From assembly GCF_021462225.1 (NCBI RefSeq), contig NC_061817.1:12075936-12139935 (forward strand): DNA of 64,000 nt, in the 5' to 3' direction. Positions 52,701-63,360 of the stretch are shown here, in pieces (the stretch's first letter is position 1; the number at the start of each line of letters is the position of its first letter). Made by a program: the position numbers and the translations under genes. This stretch comes from Girardinichthys multiradiatus. Its lineage: Eukaryota > Chordata > Actinopteri > Cyprinodontiformes > Goodeidae. The notes under the pieces were generated by a model. It did no database searches. It was given only the letters and a program-made list of their open reading frames with translations, and had not been told where the DNA came from.

Positions 52701-55700
52701 TGTGAGTTTTACCTGGAAGTCAAAGTCCCCATAAGTCTCTGGACATCCTGGTTCAGATGAAGGCTCCTTTGCTAAAAGCTAAAACAAAGCAGCCAAAAAC
52801 AGGCTCAAGTTATAGAAAAACTGACAACAATCACATTGGCAGGAGCAGTTTTGTTCAGATTTATTAATATCTTTTATTTGAAGACAATCTTCCTAAGCTC
52901 AGTATTTTTATTTATTTTTAAATCAATTCCTGCCTTGGCCCTTAAAACACATCTATTCTTAGAACAGCACAGCACAGGATTTAGGGAATTATTTCAGTCT
53001 AATGTTTATCCGTACTTCTTTCATAATGAAATGCACCCATGAGTAACAGCTGGATTAGTACAAAAAAAGAGAACAGAGCGGATAAGTCGGGATGCTCACT
53101 CACCTCCTGAATGGCTGTCATCACAACATGCTGGACAGATTCCTCAAGTGTCATAATCTGCTGGATTTGCTCTACGTTTGGGAGGCAACAACAAAAGCTG
53201 TTAATGTGCAGCCAAATACAGATGAACTCAGACACTCCTTCCTAAAATGAAACCAGTTCTGGTTCTATCATCAGAGCATCCTTTCATTAAGCAAATGGTT
53301 CAACACAAGTTTTTAGTCATTAAAGATTACTCTGTGAAACAGTCGTCAGTACTTTACCTCTCACTGTTGTTTGTGTGTTTAAATTTTGAAATCATCTTGT
53401 ACATCATTTTTTCACAGGCGGAGATCTTCTCCCCCCCTTACCTTGTTTCTTTTCACAACTGACAGCACAACCCAAAACCAGCTGGAGCAGCTTGCCCAGC
53501 TCAGTCACATCTCCCATCTCGCCGATGAGGTTTACATCTGGTAAATGCTCATCGGACACCTGCTGACCAAGCACCTGATTTACAGCACAGGAAGACAAGA
53601 CATTAAATGTCAGCCATGAGCCAAACGGAGAACTAGAGGTAGTAGAGAAGCATGGGTGCAGCTCAAAGATTTAGAACATTGTCAAAAAGTACGTTTTCTG
53701 CAGTAATTCAAATTGAAAACATGGCTTATAGCTAATGAAAACCCTTTATTCATTTATTTGGAAACTTGAATATTACCTTAGACAAATAAAAAATGTTTTC
53801 AAAATATACAGATATTATGGTCATGTCATGGAAAACACAATTCTGGGGAAGACCACAGAGATGACAATTGTCCAATAAACAGTCACAGACACCCTCTAAA
53901 AAGGAGTATAAGGCACAAAATGTCCCTGCTAACTGCACTAATGGTTAACAGAGTGCTGAATCCAAGCATATTCACGGAAAGTTGAGGGGAAGAAAAAAAG
54001 GTGTTAATAAAACAGGGATAACTACAGTCTTGAAAAGATTGTGAATCAAACGTTTTGGGGAAAGTTCACAATGAGTCAACTGTGACTGGAGTCCATTCTT
54101 CAAGAGCCACCATTTACAAACATATTCTGGACATCAGCTACAACTCTTGCATTCCTTGTGTGAAGTCGTGATTTGGGCAGCCGTGGTTTTATGTTTTTTG
54201 GATACAATCCGGGTTAGCACCCGAACATCCCTTTCAGACAGCTTCCTCTTGCGTCCACAGTTAATCCTGTTGGATGTGGTATGAGGAGGTAATTCAGTTC
54301 TTTGAATCAGGTGTGTTAGACACATAGAAAGGTTGCAGGACACTGGCCCCCGAGGACTGGAGTTTGACACCCCTGACCTATGGTATCACTGTGCTTGACT
54401 GGTCAGCAAATTTTCCTAAACGTTATGGAGAATTTTTTAGTTATTGCACAAAAGAAGATGAAAGACCCCAAATCCAACAATGAATACAACCTGAAGGCCG
54501 GTATTTAAGCAACCCGAGCTTCCTGAACACCTCAGCAGAACCACAGGTTGGTCGCCTCCATGCTACGCTGCACTGATGCCTTAATTCATGCAAAATGGTA
54601 AATGGACAGAACTTATAAAACACTTTTCCAGTCTTACAGACCACTCAAAGCACTTTACACTAGAGCCACATTCACCAACCGCTTTCACTAACGCTCAGAC
54701 ATTCATACACCGATACGCAGATCAGTAGGCAACTTGAGGGGGCACATCGACATATGGCAGGAGGAAGCTGGAATCGAACCCACAACCTTCTGATTGCAAG
54801 ACGACTACTCTTCCTACTGAGCCACAGGGGCCCTGACCAACGTTTAACTGCATATAATGTACAGTACACATTTCAATTTATCAATATGTAGGTAATGTAT
54901 CTACATAGTTACAAGCTTCATGTTTTGAATGGAATTACTGAAATAAATAAACTTTCTATGATATTCTAACTCATTGAGATGCACTGATAAAACAGCCGAA
55001 AGCCTCTTACATCATGGTAATACTCCAGCATGCTCTTAAGAACCTTTTTCAAGTTGCTGACCTAGAACAACAAAACAGGAGTTAGCATACTGATTTAATT
55101 TTCGTCAAAAGACAATAAAAACTAAGGACATTCTGCTGCTTCACAAATTACCTTAAGGCGCCAGTTGGCCTCGCTCTCCTCCTTGATCCTGCCAAGCCAC
55201 GTCTCATTAAACCAAGAGGCATCTCTGTTAATGAGAACATAGGAGGGCTGAAGTCACAATATATCTCTGGACATCATAACACACAGGAAGCAACAATAGT
55301 AACACAGTATTCTGCCTTGGTTCTTATAGACACAATGAGATTTGAATCAAGTTGCTCATTAAAGCTCACATGACATGGAAATAATAAGAAATGCATTCAG
55401 AATCCAGGCTAATGTTTACATAGATAATAAAGATTCTGGAAAAGTTGAAGCTTAGATCTTACATTCAAAAATCATACATTCCAAAAACTTAATGTTGGCC
55501 TGCTTTATCCATTTCAAAACAGGTTTCATGGTGTGTTTGAGATCATTGTCCTGTTGGACCACCTGAACCAGTACCACTAGCAGTGTAACACACTTTAAGC
55601 GTGACGTTGACACTTCCATCCATGTGTTTTTAAAGCACATCAATTTTAGGCTGTACGATCTTTCCATCCTGAAAAAGAACCGTTCAAATGACTCATTAAA

Positions 55701-57968
55701 AGCCTAACGTTTGATGACGAGAGGATCTACCAGAACTGCAAATCATTTTTTAAAAACCATTTAATTCAAGCCCTTCTTGTGCACTAATCAGAACGACATG
55801 ATGACACCATGTAGACATGCTTACATTCTGTGGAGTACGTGAGCAATGGCCACTCCACTCGTTAGATCATGCTTGCCATCACATGATGGAACCTGAAATG
55901 TCTGCAACTGAGAATGAAAACATTAAATGTTAGAATGTAAGAGAGTAGCTTTTAACAACATTGACTTAACCACACAGACAACTGCTCAAGTTAAATAGGT
56001 GGGTTTAAGAAAAAAAAAAAAACAGTAGCAGTTTTGAATCAAAAATAAAAGACATTAAGCCAGAAACCACCTAATCTTCACTGAGAGAAGAAAATCATCC
56101 TAATTAAAAGAAATAAAGGCTTGAAAAGATCAGTCTATGTGTATTTAATGTATATAATGTTTCACTTAGTGAATGAGTTATTGAAATAAATGAACTTTTC
56201 AATAATACTTTAATTTACTGAATGGGCCTAGGTCCTTCCCCTGTAGCTCTGGCTGTAAATGTAGTGTTGCTATCCTACTGGAAGGTGAACCTAACCCCCA
56301 GTTACATGTCTTCTGAAACCTCTAACAGCTTTTCCTTCAGGATGGTCCTTGATTTACTCCCATATATCTTCCCACCAACTCTTACCAGTATTGCTATCCA
56401 TGTTGAAGAAAAGCTTTCCTACAGCATGACACTGCCACCATCATGTTTCACAGAGAGGATAATGTATTCAGGGGTGTTGTGTTAATTTCCTGCCACAAAT
56501 TATTTTGATTGTTGACCAAAAAGTTTAATTTTGGTCTCATCTAACCAGAACACACTTTCCATAGTATTGTTTTAAACTGTGACTTTCATAAGTTGGGAGA
56601 AATTACACACAGATGACTTCATTTACTAAATGAATGACTATTGAAGGTAATTTGTAGGAAGATTTTTAAAACCATGTATCCCTCACCTTCCACTTCACAG
56701 TCATGCACTGTGTTGTATTTGTCAATCACATGAAATCCCAAAAGTACACACTGAAGTTTGTGGCGGTGTATAATTTGTTAAGAATGTAAAAAGATTCAAA
56801 GGGTATGAATACTTTTAGGAAGTACTTTGTTACCATTGCCGAATGTCAAACGTCTGATCTGACAAAGGAATCCTTGATCATACTTTTGAACCTCCAACCA
56901 AAATGTCTGCTGGTGTTTGAGAACCTACCTTTTAAACAAAATGTGTGAATGTTAGCCTTACAAACTGTTGTGTCCATAATCTTTATATGAGATTATTTTT
57001 GTTTACATTCAACTATTTTAAAAATATTGATAACCAATCCACTTTAAATGGGAGTAAATAAAATGCATTTTGTGATTCTCTCCACTCTTTTAAGCGGGTT
57101 AATATAAAATTGTCTTTTTTAACTTTAGAGCCTCAGACCAAACAGCAGTTTCTAATGTAAGTGACTCAGACTTTCTTTCCAACCATCTTAAATTGCTTTT
57201 AAACACTTTAGAAAAAAAAAAAAAGAAGGATTCTTCATAAAATGAAGAACATTATGGAGAACCCTGATCATCCTCTTCATCAGACTGTCCTACAACAACA
57301 GAGTGTCTTCAGTCAGAGGCTTCTTCAGATCTGCTGTAAGACGGAGCGCTACAGGAGATCCTTCCTGCCCACAGCCATCAGCATCTACAACGGCTCTTTG
57401 AGGAAACCTTCATAATATGAGCTACAACAACATTTAACTTCCCTTTGGGATTAATTAAGTATTTTTGAATTGAATTGAATTTAGGAGGGACTACAGACCT
57501 AACTTGCTATTAATACTAACTTGCGCTCAGTGTGTCACTTTACTCTCTGGAGAAATGCCAAACAGGTGGATTTCCTCTAAGCTTTAAAGGAAAGCTGACA
57601 CGTTGGAAGTTTGGGGTAAGCTGTTTGGGTTTGTTTATTTCGTAGCTAACTTTGCAGACACCGCAGTCAGTTTGAGGAGCAGAACTCCTAGACCAAAATT
57701 CCCCATTTGTTGACAGCTTGTTAGCTTGACTAAAGAACAAATAGCACAGTCTCCAGAGCTACTTACTGCTTGTATGCTAACACGGGCGGTAAAACAAAAT
57801 GTTCTGAATATGTCGCGTTCAAAACCTCGGACTTTATTTACGTTAATTTGACGAACACCTGCTGTCACCTGTTAGCCCAGGGAGGTTAGCCTCGCTTGGA
57901 AACCTCGTTAAGTCCAGACTTACCCAGGTTAACAGCGAGTCGCACAAATTTGCTTTATCCAGACTCAT
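40757..57968 (-). CDS. hook2: Hook microtubule-tethering protein 2, 22 coding exons
   Basis: Minus exons, given as + ranges from 5' to 3': 57924-57968, 55825-55907, 55152-55224, 55011-55061, 53442-53574, 53104-53171, 52713-52778, 52187-52267, 50880-51046, 50528-50668, 48314-48515, 48071-48181, 46019-46106, 45779-45845, 45380-45517, 42827-42914, 42274-42308, 42104-42186, 41895-41998, 41144-41245, 40988-41059, 40757-40885. They give 2127 nt, 708 residues (human HOOK2 719). Hook proteins are dynein adaptors in the FTS-Hook-FHIP complex and HOOK2 acts at the centrosome. The N-terminal Hook domain (1-160) starts MSLDKANLCDSLLTW and includes SDEHLPDVNLIGEMGDVTEL and MTLEESVQHVVMTAIQE. Long coiled coils follow (about 165-640). 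ETYGDFDFQSRKYYFLSEEA and the tail AWYNMGMALHQQ..SFLAQQRQSTNARRG identify HOOK2 rather than HOOK1 or HOOK3. The intron after exon 11 has a GC donor. Introns are loaded with repeats. Confidence 0.96.
41330..41800 (-). repeat. Tc1/mariner relic in a hook2 intron
   Basis: The + strand is antisense Tc1 transposase text: GACTTTGACTGGGCCATTCT at about 41562-41581 and AGCTCTGGCTGTATGTTTAA at about 41621-41640 are the complement of the SQSPD and PKHTARA-type catalytic blocks. It is broken by indels and lacks clear ends. Confidence 0.7.
43852..44094. mobile_element. Tc1/mariner MITE, 243 bp
   Basis: It starts CAGTAAAGCCCAAAAAT and ends with the complement of CAGTTAAGCCCAAAATG, with TA on both sides (43850-43851 and 44095-44096). 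The interior holds a scrap matching part of the relic at 10400-10690, so it is probably an internal deletion of that Tc1 family. It lies in the intron between hook2 exons 15 and 16. Confidence 0.75.
44500..45240. other. Hook2 intron sequence with faint repeats
   Basis: A stretch near 44520-44600 resembles the repeat trace at 17745-17830, and a CA-rich run lies at 45115-45150. No gene is seen. Confidence 0.35.
46208..46975. mobile_element. Non-autonomous hAT element, 768 bp, with 8-bp target duplication
   Basis: Perfect 14-bp terminal inverted repeats (TAGGGTGACCAGAT and its complement) bound the element. The 8-bp word TTGCCTGT stands directly outside each end (46200-46207 and 46976-46983), the duplication length of hAT transposons. 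No transposase frame is present, so it must have been moved in trans. It sits in the hook2 intron between exons 12 and 13. Confidence 0.85.
48313..48314 (-). other. hook2: GC-AG intron donor in hook2
   Basis: After the codons for KRQ the minus strand reads CAG then GCAAGC, with acceptor TTTTCAG before GCTCATGAG at 48181. No GT alternative keeps the reading frame with the conserved QAHELH junction. GC donors with a strong CAG/GCAAG context are the known minor class of U2 introns. Confidence 0.75.
48755..50285 (+). repeat. Tc1/mariner relic with nested insertions in a hook2 intron
   Basis: The left end TTGTAAAAGTATTCATACCC (48765-) and right end GTGTGAGTACTTTTGAAGGG (about 50264-50283) are family B termini. 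Transposase text occurs at 49800-50060 (GGTGGCAGCATCATGCTGAA). Between about 49000 and 49790 other material, including a hAT-type MITE, has been inserted. Confidence 0.65.
49507..49678. repeat. Degenerate hAT-type MITE
   Basis: The left end CAGGGGTGTCAGACTCCAGT matches a terminal sequence also present, inverted, at 54353-54377 (GGAGTTTGACACCCCTG). The right end is a poor copy (GACTTTGGACACCACTG). No target duplication survives. Confidence 0.5.
52313..52690 (-). repeat. Tc1/mariner relic (5' part) in a hook2 intron
   Basis: The text TTTGTCACATTACAACCACA and, near 52480, TACTTTGTAGAACCACCTTT and TGCTGCAATTACAG is the antisense 3' end of the family B element. The central transposase part is missing. 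Confidence 0.6.
54167..54280 (-). pseudogene. Fragment of DD36E transposase gene
   Basis: On the minus strand this encodes RINCGRKRKLSERDVRVLTR and continues through KKHKTTAAQIT, essentially identical to residues about 49-86 of the intact enzyme (12271-12384). It has no ends of its own and is trapped between other repeats. Its near identity suggests a recent event. Confidence 0.85.
54597..54834 (-). mobile_element. tRNA-derived SINE-like element
   Basis: On the minus strand the head GTGGCTCAGTAGGAAGAGTA followed by GGTTGTGGGTTCGATTCC supplies pol III A and B boxes of a tRNA-like promoter. The tail ends TTTACCATT. It splits the Tc1 relic exactly within the SAKG-coding region, so it is a later insertion. 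Confidence 0.7.
56100..56830 (-). repeat. Tc1/mariner relic in hook2 intron 1
   Basis: The + strand is antisense transposase: GTAGCTCTGGCTGTAAATGT (about 56241), ACTGCCACCATCATGTTTCA (about 56430) and TTTGGTCTCATCTAACCAGA (about 56530). The terminus GGGTATGAATACTTTTAGGA is at about 56799. All frames are broken. Confidence 0.75.
57226..57482 (+). mobile_element. LINE 3' end (L2-like)
   Basis: One frame near 57325-57415 reads KTERYRRSFLPTAISIYNGS, the conserved C-terminal end of LINE ORF2 in fish. It is followed by a short 3'UTR and ends in tandem TTGAAT/GAATT units (57465-57482), the terminal repeat expected of L2-type elements. It lies in hook2 intron 1 and is 5' truncated, as usual for LINEs. 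Confidence 0.75.
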
Positions 57969-58190
57969 TCTGCCGAGTTCCGTGAAGCGACAGACGGAAC
58001 CTTCGCCGGTTGCTTTGCTCAGGAGTTTGTTTCTCCGTCCTGACACCTTCCACGTCAGGCAATGGCCTCTGAGCGCTGCTCCTGTCTGTTTCGCGTTGCC
58101 TCCCCCTCCCCCTCCCCTTTTGTGATCCACGCGAGCTTCCGTATGAGGACAGTTCCCATGGTAACGGGTCAGCGTGTCTGGACACAGAAA
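57969..58190 (-). promoter_or_regulatory. hook2: hook2 5'UTR and promoter region
   Basis: The minus strand upstream of the start codon is GC-rich and has a GGGGGA tandem run (58099-58118) that could bind SP/KLF factors. No TATA box is seen. AT-rich sequence resumes beyond 58200, so the promoter is probably compact. Confidence 0.5.
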
Positions 58191-58417
58191 ATAATGGTAA
58201 TTTGAGAATAATAGCGTCAGTTTAATCGGGTTTTAATGCGCTGATTTAATCATCTATGATATTTTACCTGTTTATTTAACCGAGAGGAAGCTTGGTTTAT
58301 GATTTCTTATCTTAATATTAGTGATAACAGGGTTAATCTGTCAAATTGAAATATCAACAGATCAAATAAAAACAATACAAAATAACAATACGAGCTTTCA
58401 GGAAGCTTTTTCTGTTT

Positions 58418-59175
58418 TACTGTGCCTTAAAAAATGCATTCACACCCAATTTTCCACAATTTGTCACGTTAAAATCATAAACTTTAATGTATTTAATTAG
58501 GATCTTTCATTTTTTTATTTTTATGGAAGAGTTAAGATGAAAGTCAAGTTTGCTAAGCCAAAACACTATGTGGTGGATAAATCCACACACCATCCCACCC
58601 CACTGTGAAACAAGTTGGTGGAAGTATCATGCTGTGGGGATGCTTTTCTTCAGCAGGGGCATAGAAGCTGGACAACACTGACAGGGTGTTCTAGGATTAA
58701 AACCTTTTAAGACTCGAAATTGGGGAAGATGTTCACCTTTTACCGTGACGGCGCTAAACATAACACCAGAGCTACAATACATGTATTAAAGTCCAGTCAA
58801 AGTCCATTCTTAAATCCAATTTAGAATCTGTAGGAAGACTTGTGAAGTGATGGTTGCAGATATCCCCCATTCATTATGAGTGAGCTTGAGCTAATTGGCA
58901 ATGAAGATTTTGCTAAATGTTCAGTTGCTAGATGTGCAAAGCTGGTAGCGACATACCCCCAAAGACTTGCAGTAGTTATTGCAGATAAAGGTGGTTCTAC
59001 AACGTATTAACTCAGAGGGGTTCAATACAAATGTACACTGCACTTTTCAGATTTTCTTATACTTTGTGTTGATCTACCATAGAAAATCCCAACAGAAAGA
59101 TTTGATGTGTATGGCTGTAACATGACTGCAAGCGAAGAAGCTCATAGGGTATGAATACTTTTGAAAGCACTGCAT
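58418..59175 (+). repeat. Tc1/mariner relic downstream of the hook2 promoter
   Basis: Left end GTGCCTTAAAAAATGCATTC (58421-), right end GGGTATGAATACTTTTGAAA (about 59146). Transposase text CATGCTGTGGGGATGCTTTT at about 58628 is the MLWGCF block. It is degenerate throughout. Confidence 0.75.
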
Positions 59176-59213
59176 AGATTTAGAGATGTAACAATTATAA
59201 AAGATTGGTTTGA

Positions 59214-59535
59214 GTGCAGACCTCCGCCATGGCAATATGGGTCATTGTCAGCTTTTTGATGACAATGAGATGAGTTCTGGCCACTGCATGTCAGTTGCTG
59301 ACAGGATGACAAACTATTTGGGAATTCCAAGTTATTGCACCATGGTCTGGCATCAAAAACAAAATCCTAACGATGCTCCACATAACTACCAATATCTAAT
59401 TATCTGTTTCTTGTCTAATATACAGCTTGTCTGAAGATTTCATCCAAATCTTTTCATACATTTCTGAGATATTTTACATATAAACAGACAGACAGACAAA
59501 TGCTGACTAAAACATAACCTCTATGGTGGAGTTTA
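59214..59535. repeat. MITE-like repeat with CCTCCGCCATGG ends
   Basis: Left end TGCAGACCTCCGCCATGG and right end, reversed, CTCCACCATAGAGGTTATG are imperfect inverted copies. A short run of GACA units at about 59487-59500 lies near the right end. No coding capacity. Confidence 0.4.
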
Positions 59536-59687
59536 TAAAAAAACAAACAAAAAAACAAAGCAGAGCCAGTGTAAGTTCTTAATCATTTCATCTTTTTAAA
59601 TTTCCGTAAAGCACCACTAGATGGCTCTAGTCGACAGAAAGGAATGGCTTTAGAAAGCTGATAGTTGCACAACTGCCTACAGCTAAT

Positions 59688-60091
<404 letters not shown>

Positions 60092-60540
60092 AATGCTGGA
60101 AGGTGAACCTCCACCCCTACCTTAGCTTGTTTGCAGTCTCATCCAGGTTTTATTTAGCATCATCTGTCTTCCCATCTCCTCTGACCAGTTGCATGATGAT
60201 GCTGCTGCCTCTCCAGTGTGCCCCTTGGTCTTTATGATGTTGTTTGTTTAAACATCTGTGATCTTCAAAGAAAAAATGGATTTAACGTGAGATATAATCA
60301 CACTGGAGAACTCTATGTACTAATTAGGCAGTTTGGTTGCACTTGATTTTATTGTAGGGTATGAGAGTAAGGGGGCTGAATACACATAGAACACACAAAA
60401 AATAGAAAACCATGTGTCATTTTCATTCCACTCACAATTTTGAACTACATTGTGTGGGCCTATTCCAGAAAGCATCCATGAAATATACATTAAGGTTTGT
60501 GGCTTTTCAAGGGATGGTGCATAAATCTAGATATATAAGT
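60092..60540 (-). repeat. Tc1/mariner relic beside the microsatellite
   Basis: The + strand begins TGCTGGAAGGTGAACCTCCA (60095-), antisense of a transposase block, and continues to the antisense 5' end near 60360 and terminus-like text near 60500. No intact frame. Confidence 0.65.
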
Positions 60541-61980
60541 CTCTGTTTTTTTAGGTATTATTAAAAGGTTTCCATTTTAATTTCATGACTGTTTCACATC
60601 ACTTTGTGATTTCCAGCTCAGCAAACCTTTCACAGGTTTCTGTCAGAATCCTCCCTCTAATATTAACATGCTGTTCCACACGTACACCACTGTATATCTC
60701 ACAGTTCACTCCTGCCTCCTTCCTTCCATTCTTTGTTCCTCTCGTAAATCAAACTGCGGTAGCCAATCACACTGAAACTCTGCCCACTTCTTCCTGTTTG
60801 CTCTGCCAAACCCAAAGCTGGAGTTTGTACCAAGTCCACTATGTGTGTGTGTGTGTGTGTTTGTGTGTGTGGTGAACACCTGAATGAAGTGAAACATCAC
60901 CCTTGCATTTGGTCCTTCCTATCCAAACCAGTCTGGGCACAATATCGCCTCAGATCTGGCCTTAGCATATTTGTGTGGCTGGAGTTCCTGTTTTTCTAGA
61001 TGGTTCTCTAACCAGAGGAATGCAAATGTTTACCTGATCTCTTCACTGGATGCAGTTATGACAACTTAAATCTGTTTCTGTTTTTTGCACTAAAACATTC
61101 AAAATTCTTTGTATCAGTTTCAAGTTTTATTGTTCAAACATGTTTAGTTATTTTCAGCCAAGAACATGTTTCATCTTGAGTCATGCACACCCAAGAGTGG
61201 GGTCCAACAAGAGCAGCTGTACGCTTGCCTTAATAGAGTGAAGGTTCTCACGTGAAGCACTCTGAAGGAAGTGAGGCTCATGATTAGGGGGGGTTCAGTG
61301 GAGAACTTAGTCACCCACTAGGGAATAGGTCAAGGCTGACTAAGTCTTAAGTGGCAGGAGGTGTGGGACGGGCACTGGTAAGGCAAAGGCTCACTATTTT
61401 TGGCCAGCTACCTCTTCCTTCGTTCTAATTCCTCTTTTCACCCGTTCTCTCTTTCCTTATTCCCCAGATGTGTTTCCTTCCTGAAAGTCGAAAGGCCGCA
61501 CTTCTCCTCTTTTCCAACCCCTCTCTGACGCACTTGCCTCCCTCTTGGGGGAACTGGAAGGTTGGAGGTAGGAGGGCCGGCAGCTAAGATTGAGCAATTA
61601 TTTCTTATTTCGAAGTTTGCGGTTTTGTAGTTTGGAAAAAATGGGGATGGTTCTGCTTTTCTTCTAAAAAATTGTTTGAGAGCGAACGGCAAAGTATTTA
61701 CAGCTTTCCTCACATAACAGTAACAACTCTCTCTGCCAGAAAAACAACATAAATGTTTGTCATTTATACATTTTTTTAATCTCCTGTATTTGTCTTGGCT
61801 TTCAGTGTGCAAAATGATGTAACCTATTAGTATGAACGTTTTTCCAGAAGGCTGTTTTTACAGCCATCTGTTGAATAAGGCAGTTTTACACATTTCAAAC
61901 CTCAAAATGTATGTTCAATTTTACAGTGAATATTTACTTAGTATTAGCACTTATTCATTTACTAAATTAATGTTTCACAA
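60541..61980. other. Intergenic DNA with a (GT)n run, no gene recognised
   Basis: A GT dinucleotide run of about 30 bp lies at 60842-60871. The remaining open frames (for example 60585-60875 and the minus-strand frame at 61438-61812) have no recognisable domain. Confidence 0.45.
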
Positions 61981-61984
61981 AGCT

Positions 61985-62880
61985 GGAGCATGCAAAGATA
62001 GAGATCTTTAATCAATCCAGGTTCTCTATTTGATTTAGGTCTGGAGACTGATAAGGCCAACGTAGAAGGTGAATTTTCTGTCTGTTGAACAATGTCTCTG
62101 AGATTTTTACCATACATATATTCTAGATCAATATCCTGCTAAAAGACCCAGTTTTAGTTTACTGGTTAAGTAATCTCCTAGTATTTTGAATAGTTCATAA
62201 TGCAATGCACTTTGTCAAGGTTCCCAGGGCCTTTGGGACAAAATCAAGCTGGCAGCATCACAGATCCTCCACCATGCACCGAAAGGGGTGCTTTCTGATA
62301 TAATCATCTTTTGCTTCACGCCAAACCTACATGGAATGTATGTTACCAAATAGTTCAATCCCAAGTCTCATCTGATCAAAGCACCTGGTCCCAGTTACAG
62401 TCCAGGGAGAGTTTTGTAAACCCCCTCTTTTTGTTTTTGTGTGGTTCTAGTGGCCTTTATTGCAGAATAACATGAGACGAAAGGGACAACCTGCAGCGAA
62501 TAACCCAGGACTAGGAGTCAAATGACTGTGTTGCGTAAAACAGTCTTGGAGCATTGAACTTCACAAACTCCACATGTTTACATTTCTGTTGGTGGGACAG
62601 AAAAGATTTTCTGGCATCACTCACTCTAATGGCTGTTAAGGAGACTTGGTGGTCCCATGAGTTCCCTCTTCCCTGCAATTCTCTGACAGAGTGCTTTGGA
62701 GATTGAGTTAAATGTCTTTCTGTGTTGATTTGATAATGTAGTTTGGATCACTATCTTGCCGAAATACTGACAACCCAATTTCAGTTGACTGGCTCTTATG
62801 TATTTATTTAATATCTCATATTTCCATGCTCTTTAACAAGATTCCCAGAACATTTGGAGGAGAAACAGTCCCTCTGCATC
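61985..62880 (-). repeat. Old Tc1/mariner relic
   Basis: The + strand carries antisense transposase-like text around 62035-62075 (TAGGTCTGGAGACTGATAAG), 62245-62290 (CACCATGCACC) and 62360-62400 (TCTCATCTGATCAAAGCACC), the last marking the antisense of the FSDET block. A second block with similar order starts near 62730. Heavily decayed. Confidence 0.5.
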
Positions 62881-62912
62881 ACTGCATCAGCTTAGCTTTT
62901 TTGTTACCTGTA

Positions 62913-62986
62913 CAGGTCCTTCTCAAAATATTAGCATATTGTGATAAAGTTAATTATTTTCCATAATGTCATAATGAAAATTTAAC
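62913..62986. repeat. Orphan Tc1 terminal repeat fragment
   Basis: The 74 bp match the outer end of the terminal repeat of the Tc1 element at 63361 almost base for base, and follow a TA (62911-62912). After TTTAAC the similarity stops. It lies 448 bp outside the start of the third Tc1 copy. Confidence 0.8.
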
Positions 62987-63358
62987 TTACGGAATTTGTT
63001 CATAGATATAACAAGGTTTTTAATGTCAAATCACAGGAATGATCTGTTTTTTGGGAACAGAAATTAGCAACCTGTTTACTGATATATATCTTACGGAATG
63101 CATTTATTGACACCCCTGGTAAAAATGTGAAACATATTTTATAACAACTTCATATTTTACTGCATCAGCATCACATCAAATTGAAAAACATGAACCTTTA
63201 ATTTGAGTAAATTTATTGTGAACAAATGTTAAGAAATCAAAGCATTTTTGGTTTATCACTGTTTATATGATCCTTTTATTAGTAATCCATGGCTTTCTGT
63301 TTTTCTGGGGTATATCACATGCAATAGAGGCCTATCTGGATGAGGGGAAGAAAGGTAA
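62987..63358. other. Spacer between orphan repeat and Tc1 copy A3
   Basis: AT-rich, non-coding. The word CTTACGGAAT occurs twice (about 62986 and 63091), which may mark a small direct repeat or an insertion footprint. No gene. Confidence 0.35.
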
Positions 63359-63360
63359 TA

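Larger units (their letters stand above)
53655..54985 (+). repeat. Nested Tc1 relic containing a DD36E fragment, hAT tail and SINE
   Basis: The outer element is a Tc1-like copy related to, but older than, the intact copies: 53840-54165 matches the 5' transposase region and 54378-54596 its 3' region (VASM and HAK text), ending near 54985 in GATATTCTAACTCATTGAGA. It is interrupted at 54167-54280 by part of the DD36E transposase gene (reverse strand), directly followed by a hAT MITE end (54281-54377), and at 54597-54834 by a SINE. Confidence 0.7.

Noticed and set aside
54771..54834. tRNA gene on the minus strand
   Set aside because: A and B boxes are present but the acceptor and anticodon stems do not fold properly, and the sequence continues into a SINE body shared with 30905-31200.
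61438..61812. 124-residue minus-strand frame
   Set aside because: No similarity to any family I know, no start context, and codon use like random AT-rich DNA.
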